From assembly GCA_038326995.1 (NCBI GenBank), contig JBBQKP010000038.1, forward strand, positions 1-21,030: a stretch of 21,030 nt of DNA, in the 5' to 3' direction. The stretch comes from JBBQKP01 sp038326995. GTDB taxonomy: Bacteria; Planctomycetota; Phycisphaerae; Tepidisphaerales; Tepidisphaeraceae. The position numbers and the translations under genes are program-made. Below the pieces are notes generated by a model, which saw only the letters and a program-made list of their open reading frames with translations, had not been told where the DNA came from and made no database searches. Below are positions 7,330 through 15,413 of this stretch, piece by piece (position 1 is the stretch's first letter; every line of letters begins with the position of its first letter).

Positions 7330-8538
7330 TCAAGCCGCGAGTGCCGCGGCGTTTCGCTCGATGTCAGCAGAAGGCTTTGGTTTGAAGTGTGCCGATTCTG
7401 GCTTAAACTCCGTCAGAATGCGTGCGAGGTCTTGAACCACCAGCGAGCTTGATGTTCCGGGCGTCGCGATGCAATCCGACAGTTCAGACATCGCGGTGTC
7501 GAGCCACATCGCATTGACGGGTGGAAGTTCCCACACGCGAATTTTCGGATGACTTGTCCGAAGGGCTCGATCGGTCACGCCGGAAAGTTCTTCGTGTAGT
7601 TTTTCGCCCGGCCTGATGCCGGTGATTCGCAGTTCGATGTCCGTGCCTTCGATTAGCCCGGCGTTGAGAATCATTCGCCTTGCGAGGTCAATGATGCGAA
7701 GCGGCTTGCCCATATCGAGAATGAAGACCTCGCCGCCTGTGCCGATGGAGGCGGCGTGCATCACGAGCTGCGTCGCTTCTGGAATGGTCATGAAGTATCG
7801 CGTCATGTCCGCGTGCGTGACGGTGACGGGCCCGCCTCGCTCGATCTGACGTTTGAATATCGGCACGACGCTTCCGCTGCTGCCCAGCACGTTGCCGAAC
7901 CGAACGGCCGACACGCGTGTGCTGGAAAGTGCGTGACGGGATTGAACGACCATCTCGGCGAGACGTTTGCTCGCGCCCATCACGCTGCTGGGGTTGATGG
8001 CCTTATCGGTGCTGATGAGTACGAAGCTGTGCGCGTGGTGGGCAATCGCGGTATCCAAGACCAGCCTCGTGCCCAGCACGTTGTTCTTGATGGCCTCGCC
8101 CGGGTTCTGCTCCATCATCGGCACGTGCTTGTGAGCGGCGGCGTGGAAGACGATGTCGGGTGAGTGTTCTTTGAAGACGTGACTTAATCTCGGCCCATCA
8201 GTGATGTCGCACAAAGACGCGACGACGTCCTGCCCGATCCATTGTTCGCGCAATTCACGATCGATCTCGAATAGCGAGCCCTCGCACCGCTCGACCAGCA
8301 CGATCCGCTGCGGCATGAACCGCGCGCACTGCCTGCAAATCTCACTGCCGATCGAGCCGCCCGCGCCAGTTACCAGAATCCGCTTGCCCGCGATGAACCT
8401 CTGCATCTCGGGCGTGTCGAGATTGATCGTCGCTCGTCCCAGTAGTTTTTGCATCGACGATCCCGTGCTCACACGCGCGCCCGCCTCAGACTTGAGGGTT
8501 GCACTGGAGCGCAGGAGTGACCTTAGACGTTCGAGCAT
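7330..8538 (-). CDS. CapD/WbpM-type NDP-sugar 4,6-dehydratase/epimerase, soluble form
   Basis: Short-chain dehydrogenase/reductase of the polysaccharide biosynthesis (CapD) family, 402 residues. It probably acts on a UDP-N-acetylhexosamine early in glycan synthesis. The Rossmann NAD(P) site is RILVTGAGGSIGSEICRQ (about residues 53-70). FHAAAHKHVPMMEQNP and LISTDKAINPSSVMGASKRL follow; in the last, Met stands where most SDRs have the catalytic Tyr, as in the SMK triad of WbpM. IRPGEKLHEEL is also characteristic. Full-length WbpM/CapD proteins carry an N-terminal four-helix membrane and CoA-binding-like part; here only about 50 residues precede the Rossmann fold, so this is a soluble FlaA1-like version. 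Distinguishing UDP-GlcNAc 4,6-dehydratase from epimerase is not possible by eye. It is divergent from the ThuA-like gene. Confidence 0.9.
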   Translation of the reverse strand: MLERLRSLLRSSATLKSEAGARVSTGSSMQKLLGRATINLDTPEMQRFIAGKRILVTGAGGSIGSEICRQCARFMPQRIVLVERCEGSLFEIDRELREQWIGQDVVASLCDITDGPRLSHVFKEHSPDIVFHAAAHKHVPMMEQNPGEAIKNNVLGTRLVLDTAIAHHAHSFVLISTDKAINPSSVMGASKRLAEMVVQSRHALSSTRVSAVRFGNVLGSSGSVVPIFKRQIERGGPVTVTHADMTRYFMTIPEATQLVMHAASIGTGGEVFILDMGKPLRIIDLARRMILNAGLIEGTDIELRITGIRPGEKLHEELSGVTDRALRTSHPKIRVWELPPVNAMWLDTAMSELSDCIATPGTSSSLVVQDLARILTEFKPESAHFKPKPSADIERNAAALAA

Positions 8539-8692
8539 CTCTGCTTGTTTATCGGTCGATGGCCCGCCGAGGCATGAGTAAAGTAGCGCACTTGTGCCGT
8601 GTCGCGCTCGTGCATAGCTCGCCTATCGACCAGCGGGCGTGAGTTACTTATGATCGGCGAGGAACAACAACTAAACCCTTCAGGAATTCATC

Positions 8693-9418
8693 ATGTCCAT
8701 CCGCGTCACTGTCTGGCACGAATATCGTCACGAACACAAGAACCCCAAGGTCGCGGAGGTTTACCCGCTTGGCATGCACGAGGCCATCGCTTCGCACCTT
8801 CGCAAGTCGAGCGACCTCGTGGTGAAGACCGCGACGCTCAACCAGCCCGATCACGGCCTGACCGACGAAGTCCTCGCGGCAACGGACGTATTGACCTGGT
8901 GGGGACATATCGCCCACAGCGACGTGAAGGACGAGATCGTCGATAAAGTTTACAAGCGCGTCCACGAAGGCATGGGGCTCATTGTCCTGCACAGCGGGCA
9001 TCATTCCAAGATTTTCAAGAAGCTCATGGGCACGAGTTGCGACTTAAAATGGCGCGAGTCCGACGACAGGGAAATTCTCTGGGTCACCAAGCCGGGCCAC
9101 CCGATTTTGAAAGGGATCCACGACCACTTCACACTCCCCGCTGAAGAAATGTACGGCGAGTGCTTTCATGTTCCCGAGCCCGACGAAACGCTTCTCATCA
9201 GCACCTTCGACGGCGGCGAATGTTTCCGCAGCGGCATCACCTATACGCGCGGCGTCGGGCGCATCTTTTACTTCCGGCCCGGGCATGAGACTTATCCAAC
9301 TTATTATGACCCCAACGTGCTGAGGATCATTGAGAACGCGACACGATGGGCCGGCCAAACGACTGGCGGCGGCACGGTCGAGCCGGGCTGTCCGAACCCG
9401 AAAAAGGGATGGGTTTGA
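8693..9418 (+). CDS. ThuA-like (trehalose utilisation) domain protein
   Basis: A 241-residue protein with a ThuA fold, related to class I glutamine amidotransferase-like domains. The N-terminal IRVTVWHEYRHE, the central VLTWWGHIAH followed by MGLIVLHSGHHSKIFKKLMG, and the C-terminal DGGECFRSGITYTRGVGRIF, then YFRPGHETYPTYYD, are the recurrent ThuA blocks. ThuA was named for trehalose/sucrose use in rhizobia, but its biochemistry is poorly defined, and planctomycetes carry many paralogues linked to sugar breakdown. No signal peptide is seen, so it is probably cytoplasmic. AGGAA at 8682-8686 sits 6 nt before the ATG. A porin gene follows after 143 nt on the same strand, so co-regulation in sugar uptake and use is possible but not shown. 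Confidence 0.9.
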   Translation: MSIRVTVWHEYRHEHKNPKVAEVYPLGMHEAIASHLRKSSDLVVKTATLNQPDHGLTDEVLAATDVLTWWGHIAHSDVKDEIVDKVYKRVHEGMGLIVLHSGHHSKIFKKLMGTSCDLKWRESDDREILWVTKPGHPILKGIHDHFTLPAEEMYGECFHVPEPDETLLISTFDGGECFRSGITYTRGVGRIFYFRPGHETYPTYYDPNVLRIIENATRWAGQTTGGGTVEPGCPNPKKGWV

Positions 9419-9561
9419 TTCCAACGAGTGACCATTGACCCCGCATGGCAATTAATGTCGGCTTCGCCTTTCGTACGATAAATATTTCAACCGGCGAAGT
9501 TATACCGTTAATCCTTGCGAACGCGTTGTATGGGTCGCAGTCACTTTTAGGACGCATCAAT

Positions 9562-10893
9562 ATGAATAGATCAAGATTCGGCGCATGGCACACCACGCTG
9601 GCGATCGCATCAATGTCCATGTTTGTCGCAAGCTCTCCGTCACGGGCGGACGATTCGATCGCCAGCGAGATCGAAAAATTGAAGGAGAAAATTGCAGACC
9701 TCGAAGCACGACAAAAATTAAATGAGGATGTCATTAAGAGTAAAGTTGATGCGCACCAACAGGGTGCGATCGGCGGTCTTGGTGGTGGATTCACCGGCGG
9801 CTGGGACGAAGGGTTCAAATTCAAAAGCACCGACGGCAACTACCAGTTGCAGCCGTTCGGGCATTTCCAGTTTCGCTATCTGCTCAACAGCCAGAGCGAG
9901 GTATTGAGCGAAGAGGCAAATATTCAGGACGGATTCGAGCTGGCCCGTACGCGATTTGGTTTTCAGGGGCATTTGTTTTCGCCCGATCTCACATTTTTCA
10001 CCTTGTTCGCCGCGGCAAGAGACACTGGATCAGTCGCACTGGAACAGGCATATATACAGTACAAGATGGCGGAAAACTATCAGCTTCGGGTAGGGCAATG
10101 GGAGTCTGAAGTCGGGCGTGAGATGATGGTTGCCTCCACCCGTCAGCTCGGTGCGGATCGATCGCTCGTGAACGATGTTCTGGGTCTTGGCGATGTCGGG
10201 TTTGTGCAAGGCGTACAGCTTCGCCTGGGCATGGATAAAGGGCCCGTCCGCACTACTCTCGCGTTTACGGATGGTGCGAGATCGGGCGGCACGAACTTCG
10301 TTGATTCCAACGGCACGAATTACGGCGCACAAGCACGCATCGATTACCTCTTCACCGGCGACTGGAAGGACTATCGAGACCAGTCCGCAATGAACATAAA
10401 GACACCACTCCTGGCGATGGGTGTGGGCTTGGACTACACGGAGGCAGACGCCCCATTGACATCCCCTGCAACCAGTCTTCGGAGAGACACACGCAATATC
10501 TACCGGCATTACGCCGACGTCACGTACAAGAGCGCGAAAGGCTTCGGGCTTCTAGGCGCGTACTCCGGTCGATGGACCACTTCCGAAAACGGCGACCTCT
10601 ACGACTTGGGCCTGCTCGGACAGGGTTCTTACGTCATTCCCAACACGAAGTGGGAGCTGTTTACGCAGCTCGGCCTGGTTAGGCTTGATAGCGCACCCGA
10701 CACACAATCCAACGATTCATTCTCGCAGTTCACGCTCGGCACGACCTATTACTACCACAAGCAAAACGCCAAGATGACGTTAGACCTCACCTACCTGCCC
10801 GACGGTGCGCCCAAAACCAGCACCAATTTCGGCAGCTTCGCGAGCGACGAAAGTCAGTTCATCATTCGCGGCCAGTTTCAGTTCCTGTTCTAA
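9562..10893 (+). CDS. OprP/OprO-like outer-membrane porin
   Basis: Predicted outer-membrane beta-barrel of 443 residues. MNRSRFGAWHTTLAIASMSM to PSRADD is a signal peptide. A short coiled coil follows (SEIEKLKEKIADLEARQKLN), probably the periplasmic trimerisation segment common in this family. The barrel contains LQPFGHFQFRYLLN, FELARTRFGFQGHLFSPDLT and YQLRVGQWESEVGREMMV, which match phosphate-selective porin O/P (OprP) proteins, and it ends in a terminal Phe (FIIRGQFQFLF), the usual outer-membrane insertion signal. The frame opens at 9445, but the ATG at 9562 is preferred for its signal peptide and the AGGA around 9550. Ligand specificity is unknown; many planctomycete members are general anion or sugar porins. 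It lies downstream of a ThuA-like gene and 26 nt before a DUF2237 gene. Confidence 0.88.
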   Translation: MNRSRFGAWHTTLAIASMSMFVASSPSRADDSIASEIEKLKEKIADLEARQKLNEDVIKSKVDAHQQGAIGGLGGGFTGGWDEGFKFKSTDGNYQLQPFGHFQFRYLLNSQSEVLSEEANIQDGFELARTRFGFQGHLFSPDLTFFTLFAAARDTGSVALEQAYIQYKMAENYQLRVGQWESEVGREMMVASTRQLGADRSLVNDVLGLGDVGFVQGVQLRLGMDKGPVRTTLAFTDGARSGGTNFVDSNGTNYGAQARIDYLFTGDWKDYRDQSAMNIKTPLLAMGVGLDYTEADAPLTSPATSLRRDTRNIYRHYADVTYKSAKGFGLLGAYSGRWTTSENGDLYDLGLLGQGSYVIPNTKWELFTQLGLVRLDSAPDTQSNDSFSQFTLGTTYYYHKQNAKMTLDLTYLPDGAPKTSTNFGSFASDESQFIIRGQFQFLF

Positions 10894-10919
10894 GCATCTA
10901 ATCTGTTAGCATAGCATTC

Positions 10920-11327
10920 ATGGAATCTGAAAAAGCCGAGTCGAAACAACTGGTATCGAAAAACGTAATGGGAACAACGTTGGAAGTCTGTTCCCTCGCA
11001 CCCAGGACCGGCTTCTTTCGCGACGGCTGCTGCGAGACCGGGCCGGACGACGTCGGGCAGCACACGCTTTGCGCGATCATGACCGCGGAGTTTCTCGTAT
11101 TCAGCAAGGCCGTCGGCAACGACCTCAGCACGCCGCGGCCCGAGTATCAGTTCCCTGGCCTCAAGCCGGGCGACCGATGGTGCGTTTGCGTCGGCAGGTG
11201 GAAGGAAGCACACGACGCGGGCGTCTCGCCGCTGGTGGTTCTCGAAGCCACTCACGAACGCGCGCTCCGCGTCGTCACGATGGACGAACTTCGATCCAGA
11301 CGGCACACACTGGCTCAGGATAACTAA
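10920..11327 (+). CDS. DUF2237 family protein
   Basis: A 135-residue cytoplasmic protein of the DUF2237 family, whose function is not known. Nearly the whole length matches the family pattern: KNVMGTTLEVCSLAPRTGFF, RDGCCETGPDDVGQHTLCAI, TAEFLVFSKAVGNDLSTP, FPGLKPGDRWCVCVGRW, then KEAHDAGVSPLVVLEATHER. The conserved CC pair, the later Cys residues of WCVC and the histidines could bind metal, but that is inference. The start at 10920 keeps the family's KN-GT N-terminal block; an internal ATG at 10968 is less likely. The gap to the porin stop is only 26 nt, so it may be read with it, although no Shine-Dalgarno is obvious. A long open frame on the other strand here is a shadow. Confidence 0.9.
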   Translation: MESEKAESKQLVSKNVMGTTLEVCSLAPRTGFFRDGCCETGPDDVGQHTLCAIMTAEFLVFSKAVGNDLSTPRPEYQFPGLKPGDRWCVCVGRWKEAHDAGVSPLVVLEATHERALRVVTMDELRSRRHTLAQDN

Positions 11328-11459
11328 TACGAACGCCGGTAAGTCCCCGTGCACGATCCCGGAGGACGATACTCCAGCACGCTTCTGCCGCACCTTTGTT
11401 TCCCCGGCGGCACGGACGGCCGCCTTCCCGTTTTTCTTCGCGAGAATTTACAGCAATTC

Positions 11460-11473
11460 GTTTGTGCACAAAC
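11460..11473. repeat. Perfect 14-bp palindrome
   Basis: GTTTGTGCACAAAC is identical to its reverse complement and lies four bases from the hairpin at 11478. It could be a dimeric regulator site, but no promoter is evident beside it because both flanking genes end here. Confidence 0.45.
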
Positions 11474-11477
11474 AGAA

Positions 11478-11509
11478 CGGGCCGGACGGGAGCCACCGCG
11501 TCCGACCCG
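11478..11509. terminator. Hairpin between convergent genes, possible bidirectional terminator
   Basis: CGGGCCGGACG (11478-11488) pairs with CGTCCGACCCG (11499-11509): an 11-bp stem with one internal mismatch around a 10-nt loop. The location between two converging genes suits a terminator for both. No long T-run follows on either strand, so it may act with Rho or mainly protect RNA ends. Confidence 0.5.
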
Positions 11510-11598
11510 CATAGAAAATTCGTAACCTGACATTGCGAACCGTAACTCGCCGCGGGCGCTGGTCAACGCGACGGGCGTGAGACGACAGGTTGTGAACT

Positions 11599-12567
11599 CT
11601 ATTGATCTGCCAAAAGCTCGCGCAGCAGCGGCTCGATCGACGCCCACAATTGTTTGTCGGCCTTGGCAAAGCGGATGTTCGTGCGAAGCCAATCGAGTGG
11701 GTTGCCGATGTCGTGTCGCTGACTCTCGAGCACGACGCCGTAGACGGGTTCGATCTGCGCGAGCTTGTGCAGCGAATCGGTGAGCTGAATTTCGCCCGCC
11801 AGGCCCGGCGTTGCGGTATCGAGAATTGAGAAAATCGTCGGCGACAAAAGATATCGCGCCGCGATCGCGAGGTCGGACGGCGCGTCGTCGGGCGAGGGTT
11901 TTTCGACGAGCTGGCGAATGCGAAGCGGTGCATCGCGTGTCATCGTTCCGGGCGTGATCGTTTCGACCCCGACGATGCCGTATTTTGAAACGCGGTCGGC
12001 CGGGACACGCTCGAGTGCGATCACGGAAATCCGCTCGTCGAAGGAATGGCCGAACGTTTCGCGTGCGGACTCAAGCGCACGAGCAAGCTGCATTGATGGC
12101 GAGACGCCGGTAAGCGGAGAGTTGGCAAGCAAATTATTGGTGAATATCGTGTCGCCCAGCATGCAGAAAAACGATCGATCGCCCACGTGCTGACGGGCCT
12201 GCAGAACCGCGTGGCCCAGGCCCAGCTGCTGGCTTTGCCGCACGGAGTGAATGCGAATCTGCTGCCTCAATTCGATGAGCCCGGCCAGCAATTGCGTCTT
12301 GCCACTGTTTTGCAGCCGATCTTCCAATTCCGGCGCGCGATCAAAATGATCTTCGATCGCACGCTTCTCGCGAGACGTGACAAGCAGCGCGTCCGAACAA
12401 CCCGCCTCGACGGCCTCTTCGATGACGTATTGAATCACAGGCTTGTCGAGGACCGGCAGTAATTCCTTAGGCACGGCCTTGGCGGCGGGCAGCATTCGCG
12501 TGCCGAAACCCGCGGCGGGAATCACGGCGACGTCAATGTGATTGTTCTTGTCTCCGTTCTTCATCAT
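11599..12567 (-). CDS. galU: UTP-glucose-1-phosphate uridylyltransferase (GalU type)
   Basis: Nucleotidyltransferase of 322 residues that joins UTP and a sugar 1-phosphate, classically glucose 1-phosphate, to give a UDP-sugar and pyrophosphate. The N-terminal signature is VIPAAGFGTRMLPAAKAVPK, then ELLPVLDKPVIQYVIEEAVE, the GxGTR nucleotide loop and sugar-phosphate site typical of GalU. GHAVLQAR and CMLGDTIF (metal-binding Asp) follow, and later LVEKPSPDDAPSDLAIAARY. Length is normal. The ATG at 12567 overlaps the TGA of the upstream kinase gene (ATGA), implying translational coupling; a second ATG follows immediately at 12564, and the frame is open to 12597. Because its partner resembles glucuronokinase, the substrate could be glucuronate 1-phosphate rather than, or as well as, glucose 1-phosphate. 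That is inference. Confidence 0.92.
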   Translation of the reverse strand: MMKNGDKNNHIDVAVIPAAGFGTRMLPAAKAVPKELLPVLDKPVIQYVIEEAVEAGCSDALLVTSREKRAIEDHFDRAPELEDRLQNSGKTQLLAGLIELRQQIRIHSVRQSQQLGLGHAVLQARQHVGDRSFFCMLGDTIFTNNLLANSPLTGVSPSMQLARALESARETFGHSFDERISVIALERVPADRVSKYGIVGVETITPGTMTRDAPLRIRQLVEKPSPDDAPSDLAIAARYLLSPTIFSILDTATPGLAGEIQLTDSLHKLAQIEPVYGVVLESQRHDIGNPLDWLRTNIRFAKADKQLWASIEPLLRELLADQ

Positions 12568-13562
12568 TCGAACACCACCGGCCGAATGACTGTGCAATTA
12601 ATCTCCGCCATCGCATCCACCAGCTTCTGATACTGATCGCCGCCCTCGAACAGCCCGCACACCGCGCCGCCCGAGCCGCAGAAGTGGCTGCTGCTTCCGA
12701 CCGACCTTGCGACCTCGACCATGCGGTGATTTTCGGGCGCTACGTTCATGATCCTTTGCCGAATCGCGTAGTTCGCATCGACGATCTTTCCCAGCGCCTT
12801 GAAGTCGCCGCACAAGAGTGCGGCCTTACCCGCGTCGGTCAGGTCGCGAAGTTCGGCGATCGCGGCGATGACCGTCGGGTCGCCCTTGTTCCAGAGTTCC
12901 TTGAGATTGCGATGCGGCACATCACTCACTTCGGCGCGATCAGGATCAAACGCAACATAGAGCGGCGGCATCGGGCTGGGCTTGATCGGCTCGTACACGC
13001 CGTACCCGCGCGACTCGATCAGCGTCTTATCGAAGTCCATGAAAACCATGCCTTCGTAGGTCTGAATCACGCGGTCCTGAAGCCCGGCCGTGATGCCCAG
13101 TTCGTCGCGCTCGACCGAGAGCGCCAGGCCCGGCATTTCATGGTTGGCGATCGGCATCTGATGAAACGCCGACAGCGCGCGAAGGGTGGCGATGATGATG
13201 CCGCTGCTGCCCGAAAGGCCGACAAGCCTGGGGATCGTGCTTTCGAATGAGAGCGTGAAATTTGCGGGGTTGAGCGTGTGACTGCGTTTGCGTGCGAACT
13301 CGTAGAAGCGTTTGACCGACGCCTTCATGATCCGTATTCCGCCGTAGTAGCCGAAGAGTTTTTGATCGCGAAGAAATGCCTCGACGCTGTCGTGATGCGC
13401 GAGGTCGCCTTGCGAGGGGAGGATGTCAAAGTGTGGGCTTTCCCAGAGCTTCACGCTGACGCGAAAGTTGCGAATGATAAAGCTGATGGTTTTGCCGAAG
13501 TAGCCGTCGGAGGGGTTTCCAACCAGCCCGGCCCGGGCGTGCGCAAGCGCGGTGATGACCAT
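12564..13562 (-). CDS. GHMP kinase, glucuronokinase-like
   Basis: A 332-residue sugar kinase of the GHMP superfamily. The N-terminus ARAGLVGNPSDGYFGKTISF is motif 1. The ATP phosphate loop is IPRLVGLSGSSGIIIATLRA (about residues 109-128), and motif 3 is HFCGSGGAVCGLFEG near the C-terminus. Several stretches agree with plant glucuronokinase as I know it: GYYGGIRIMKASVKRFYEF, ELGITAGLQDRVIQTYEGMV followed by FMDF, PPLYVAFDP, and the MVEVARSVG block before motif 3. Plant glucuronokinase converts D-glucuronate plus ATP to glucuronate 1-phosphate. The gene overlaps the following GalU-type uridylyltransferase by ATGA, so the two could convert a free sugar acid to its UDP form. Other anomeric sugar kinases (fucose, galactose, heptose) are alternatives. 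The stop of the membrane protein gene is 9 nt upstream. Confidence 0.85.
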   Translation of the reverse strand: MVITALAHARAGLVGNPSDGYFGKTISFIIRNFRVSVKLWESPHFDILPSQGDLAHHDSVEAFLRDQKLFGYYGGIRIMKASVKRFYEFARKRSHTLNPANFTLSFESTIPRLVGLSGSSGIIIATLRALSAFHQMPIANHEMPGLALSVERDELGITAGLQDRVIQTYEGMVFMDFDKTLIESRGYGVYEPIKPSPMPPLYVAFDPDRAEVSDVPHRNLKELWNKGDPTVIAAIAELRDLTDAGKAALLCGDFKALGKIVDANYAIRQRIMNVAPENHRMVEVARSVGSSSHFCGSGGAVCGLFEGGDQYQKLVDAMAEINCTVIRPVVFE

Positions 13563-13571
13563 GCGGCAAAT

Positions 13572-15395
13572 CTACTTCGTCGAGGTGGGAATCGGAATAC
13601 CGGTGGCGTAAAGAAAATATCGACCCGCTTCGCTCGTGCGAATCAGCTTGAGCGTTTCGTCTGCTTCCAATCGCGACGCTGCGATGATGAACTGCGCTTC
13701 GAACTCGCGCGCGACACTTGCCAGGTGTGCGCCATGGAGGGCGGCATATCGCGCGTGCAAATCGGGCATCGTGCGAAACATCGGCCGCCTGAGTTCGCGT
13801 GCGTCGGACATGTCCAGCACGCGTTCGAGCCGACGCCGCCATTCCGGAAGTTCGCCCGAAAGCTGGGGCACCTGCTTGAAACTGATGACCGCCGCTCGGT
13901 GCGATTCGAGCCTGAATCCAGCATCATCAGGCGGAATGATGAACAGCGCATCCTGGGGCGTGTTGTCTCGACACCATCTCGACAGGGCCATCAGGTCGGC
14001 GTCGTTCTCGGGCACGAGCCGCGGGCCTAGGTCTTGCCTGGATGCCGCGACGACGCAAAGCGTAAGCAACCCGAACGCGGCAAGATGCGCGAGTAAAGCA
14101 CCGCCGAAGTCTCTTATGCTGAATCTCGTTTCGCTCGGACGTTTGCCAAGAACGGACAACATCCCGCAGATGCACATCAACGCGCACCCGCCGAACAAAA
14201 GCAGGTTCTGGTTCTCGATGATGAACTTTGCGGTCACGCCTTCGAACGGCAAGAAGCGCGACGCAATCGTGACCAGTGCGATGGTCAGAATGATCGCGAT
14301 CAGTGCCTTGGCGGGCATGCGAAGGTAGTTGACGATCAGCCAGGCGCTGGCCATGCACGCGAGCGCCTTGGGGAAGACGCTGAATCGCCAGAGGCTCATT
14401 TGTACAAGTGTGTCGCTGACGAAGTGAATGCCCGCGCCCAGCAGCGCGACCGCGACGAGCGCCAATGTGAAGAGCGAGACGAAGGCCGCATCTTGCCAGC
14501 TACGTTTCGCGCGGCTTCGCCAGAGCGCGAAGCCGGCCGGGATGAACGGCAACACGAAGCACAGCCAGATGACGCTGGGCCAGGTGGAGGGATCGTAGTG
14601 ATGCGGATGGCGCAGGCGTACGTACAGCCCGACGAATTCATCGAGTGGCAACTTCGCGACCTGCGACCACATTGCGATGGATGCGTTGATGATGTTAATC
14701 GCGGCCGGCAAGAGCGCGAGGCAAGCGAGCAAGGAGGCGCGTCGGGCGACGCGTTTGAATGAGATCGACGATGTAATCGATTGGCGTTCCGACCACATTC
14801 GCAACCATTCATACGCGCCGATCGCGCCGAATGCCGCGAAGGCGAACACGGAATAGTTGAGATGGAAAATGCCTGCCGCGCCGAGTGCGATCGCCGCCAG
14901 GACGATTCGCCGTGATATGTAGAAGTACAAAGCGAGAAAGGTTGTGACCGCTGCGAGATTGCTGGGCAGGAGTGAGCCGTCCTGCAGGAAGCGGTACATG
15001 CCCAGGCCCAGCCCGCCCGCCATCGTGTAGAAGATCAAAACGCCCAAAAGGTAGGTCTTTGCGTTGCCGCCTAGTTGTCGCGTGATGCCGAGCCACGTGC
15101 CGTGGAGAAGCAGCAGCATGAGCAAATAGCCGATCAGAAAACCTTCGGCGAGAAAGCCCGCACTTCGAAGTGCGTAAGTCAGCCAGGTGAAGATCAGATG
15201 GTATTGAAGCGTGTTGGCGGTGAACCAGTCGCGGCGCAGCAGGGTCGGGTCGGAGATGCGGAGTGAATCCAGGAGATACACGCCGTGATTGGATTGCCCG
15301 AAGGAATAGCCGTCGATGATCAGGCTCAGCGAGAGCCCGCACGCGAGTACGGCAAGGGTGCTGAAGAGGCGATCACTTGAAGCAGATTCATGCAT
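13572..15395 (-). CDS. Polytopic membrane protein, about 12 TM helices, unknown role
   Basis: An integral membrane protein of 607 residues from the ATG at 15395 (a TTG three codons earlier, at 15404, is possible). About twelve hydrophobic segments run from near residue 10 to about 455, for example LAVLACGLSLSLIIDGYSF, LIGYLLMLLLLHGTWLGI and LLFGGCALMCICGMLSVL. A soluble C-terminal domain of roughly 150 residues follows (LSRWCRDNTPQDALFIIPPD, then AVISFKQVPQL and PEWRRRLERV). The layout recalls GT-C-like glycosyltransferases and planctomycete membrane proteins with a DUF6798-type tail, but I do not see a defined catalytic motif. It lies between a zinc-ribbon bactofilin (18 nt upstream) and the glucuronokinase-like gene (9 nt downstream), consistent with one operon and an envelope-glycan job. 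That role is inference. Confidence 0.8.
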   Translation of the reverse strand: MHESASSDRLFSTLAVLACGLSLSLIIDGYSFGQSNHGVYLLDSLRISDPTLLRRDWFTANTLQYHLIFTWLTYALRSAGFLAEGFLIGYLLMLLLLHGTWLGITRQLGGNAKTYLLGVLIFYTMAGGLGLGMYRFLQDGSLLPSNLAAVTTFLALYFYISRRIVLAAIALGAAGIFHLNYSVFAFAAFGAIGAYEWLRMWSERQSITSSISFKRVARRASLLACLALLPAAINIINASIAMWSQVAKLPLDEFVGLYVRLRHPHHYDPSTWPSVIWLCFVLPFIPAGFALWRSRAKRSWQDAAFVSLFTLALVAVALLGAGIHFVSDTLVQMSLWRFSVFPKALACMASAWLIVNYLRMPAKALIAIILTIALVTIASRFLPFEGVTAKFIIENQNLLLFGGCALMCICGMLSVLGKRPSETRFSIRDFGGALLAHLAAFGLLTLCVVAASRQDLGPRLVPENDADLMALSRWCRDNTPQDALFIIPPDDAGFRLESHRAAVISFKQVPQLSGELPEWRRRLERVLDMSDARELRRPMFRTMPDLHARYAALHGAHLASVAREFEAQFIIAASRLEADETLKLIRTSEAGRYFLYATGIPIPTSTK

Positions 15396-15413
15396 GTCGA
15401 ACAACGGGTCAAT

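Larger units (their letters stand above)
11328..11598. other. Convergent intergenic region with palindrome and hairpin
   Basis: This 271-bp gap separates the plus-strand DUF2237 gene from the minus-strand GalU-like gene. It contains a perfect 14-bp palindrome (11460-11473) and a strong GC-rich hairpin (11478-11509), listed separately. Short open frames cross it on the minus strand, but none has family similarity or a start with a ribosome-binding site that I would trust. Confidence 0.5.

Noticed and set aside
10890..11393. 167-residue open frame on the minus strand opposite the DUF2237 gene
   Set aside because: The plus-strand frame matches DUF2237 almost end to end; the opposite frame has shadow-like composition and no family similarity.
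12684..14030. Long plus-strand frames opposite the kinase and membrane-protein genes
   Set aside because: Rich in Arg, Asp and His as expected of antisense shadows in GC-biased genes; no recognisable domains.
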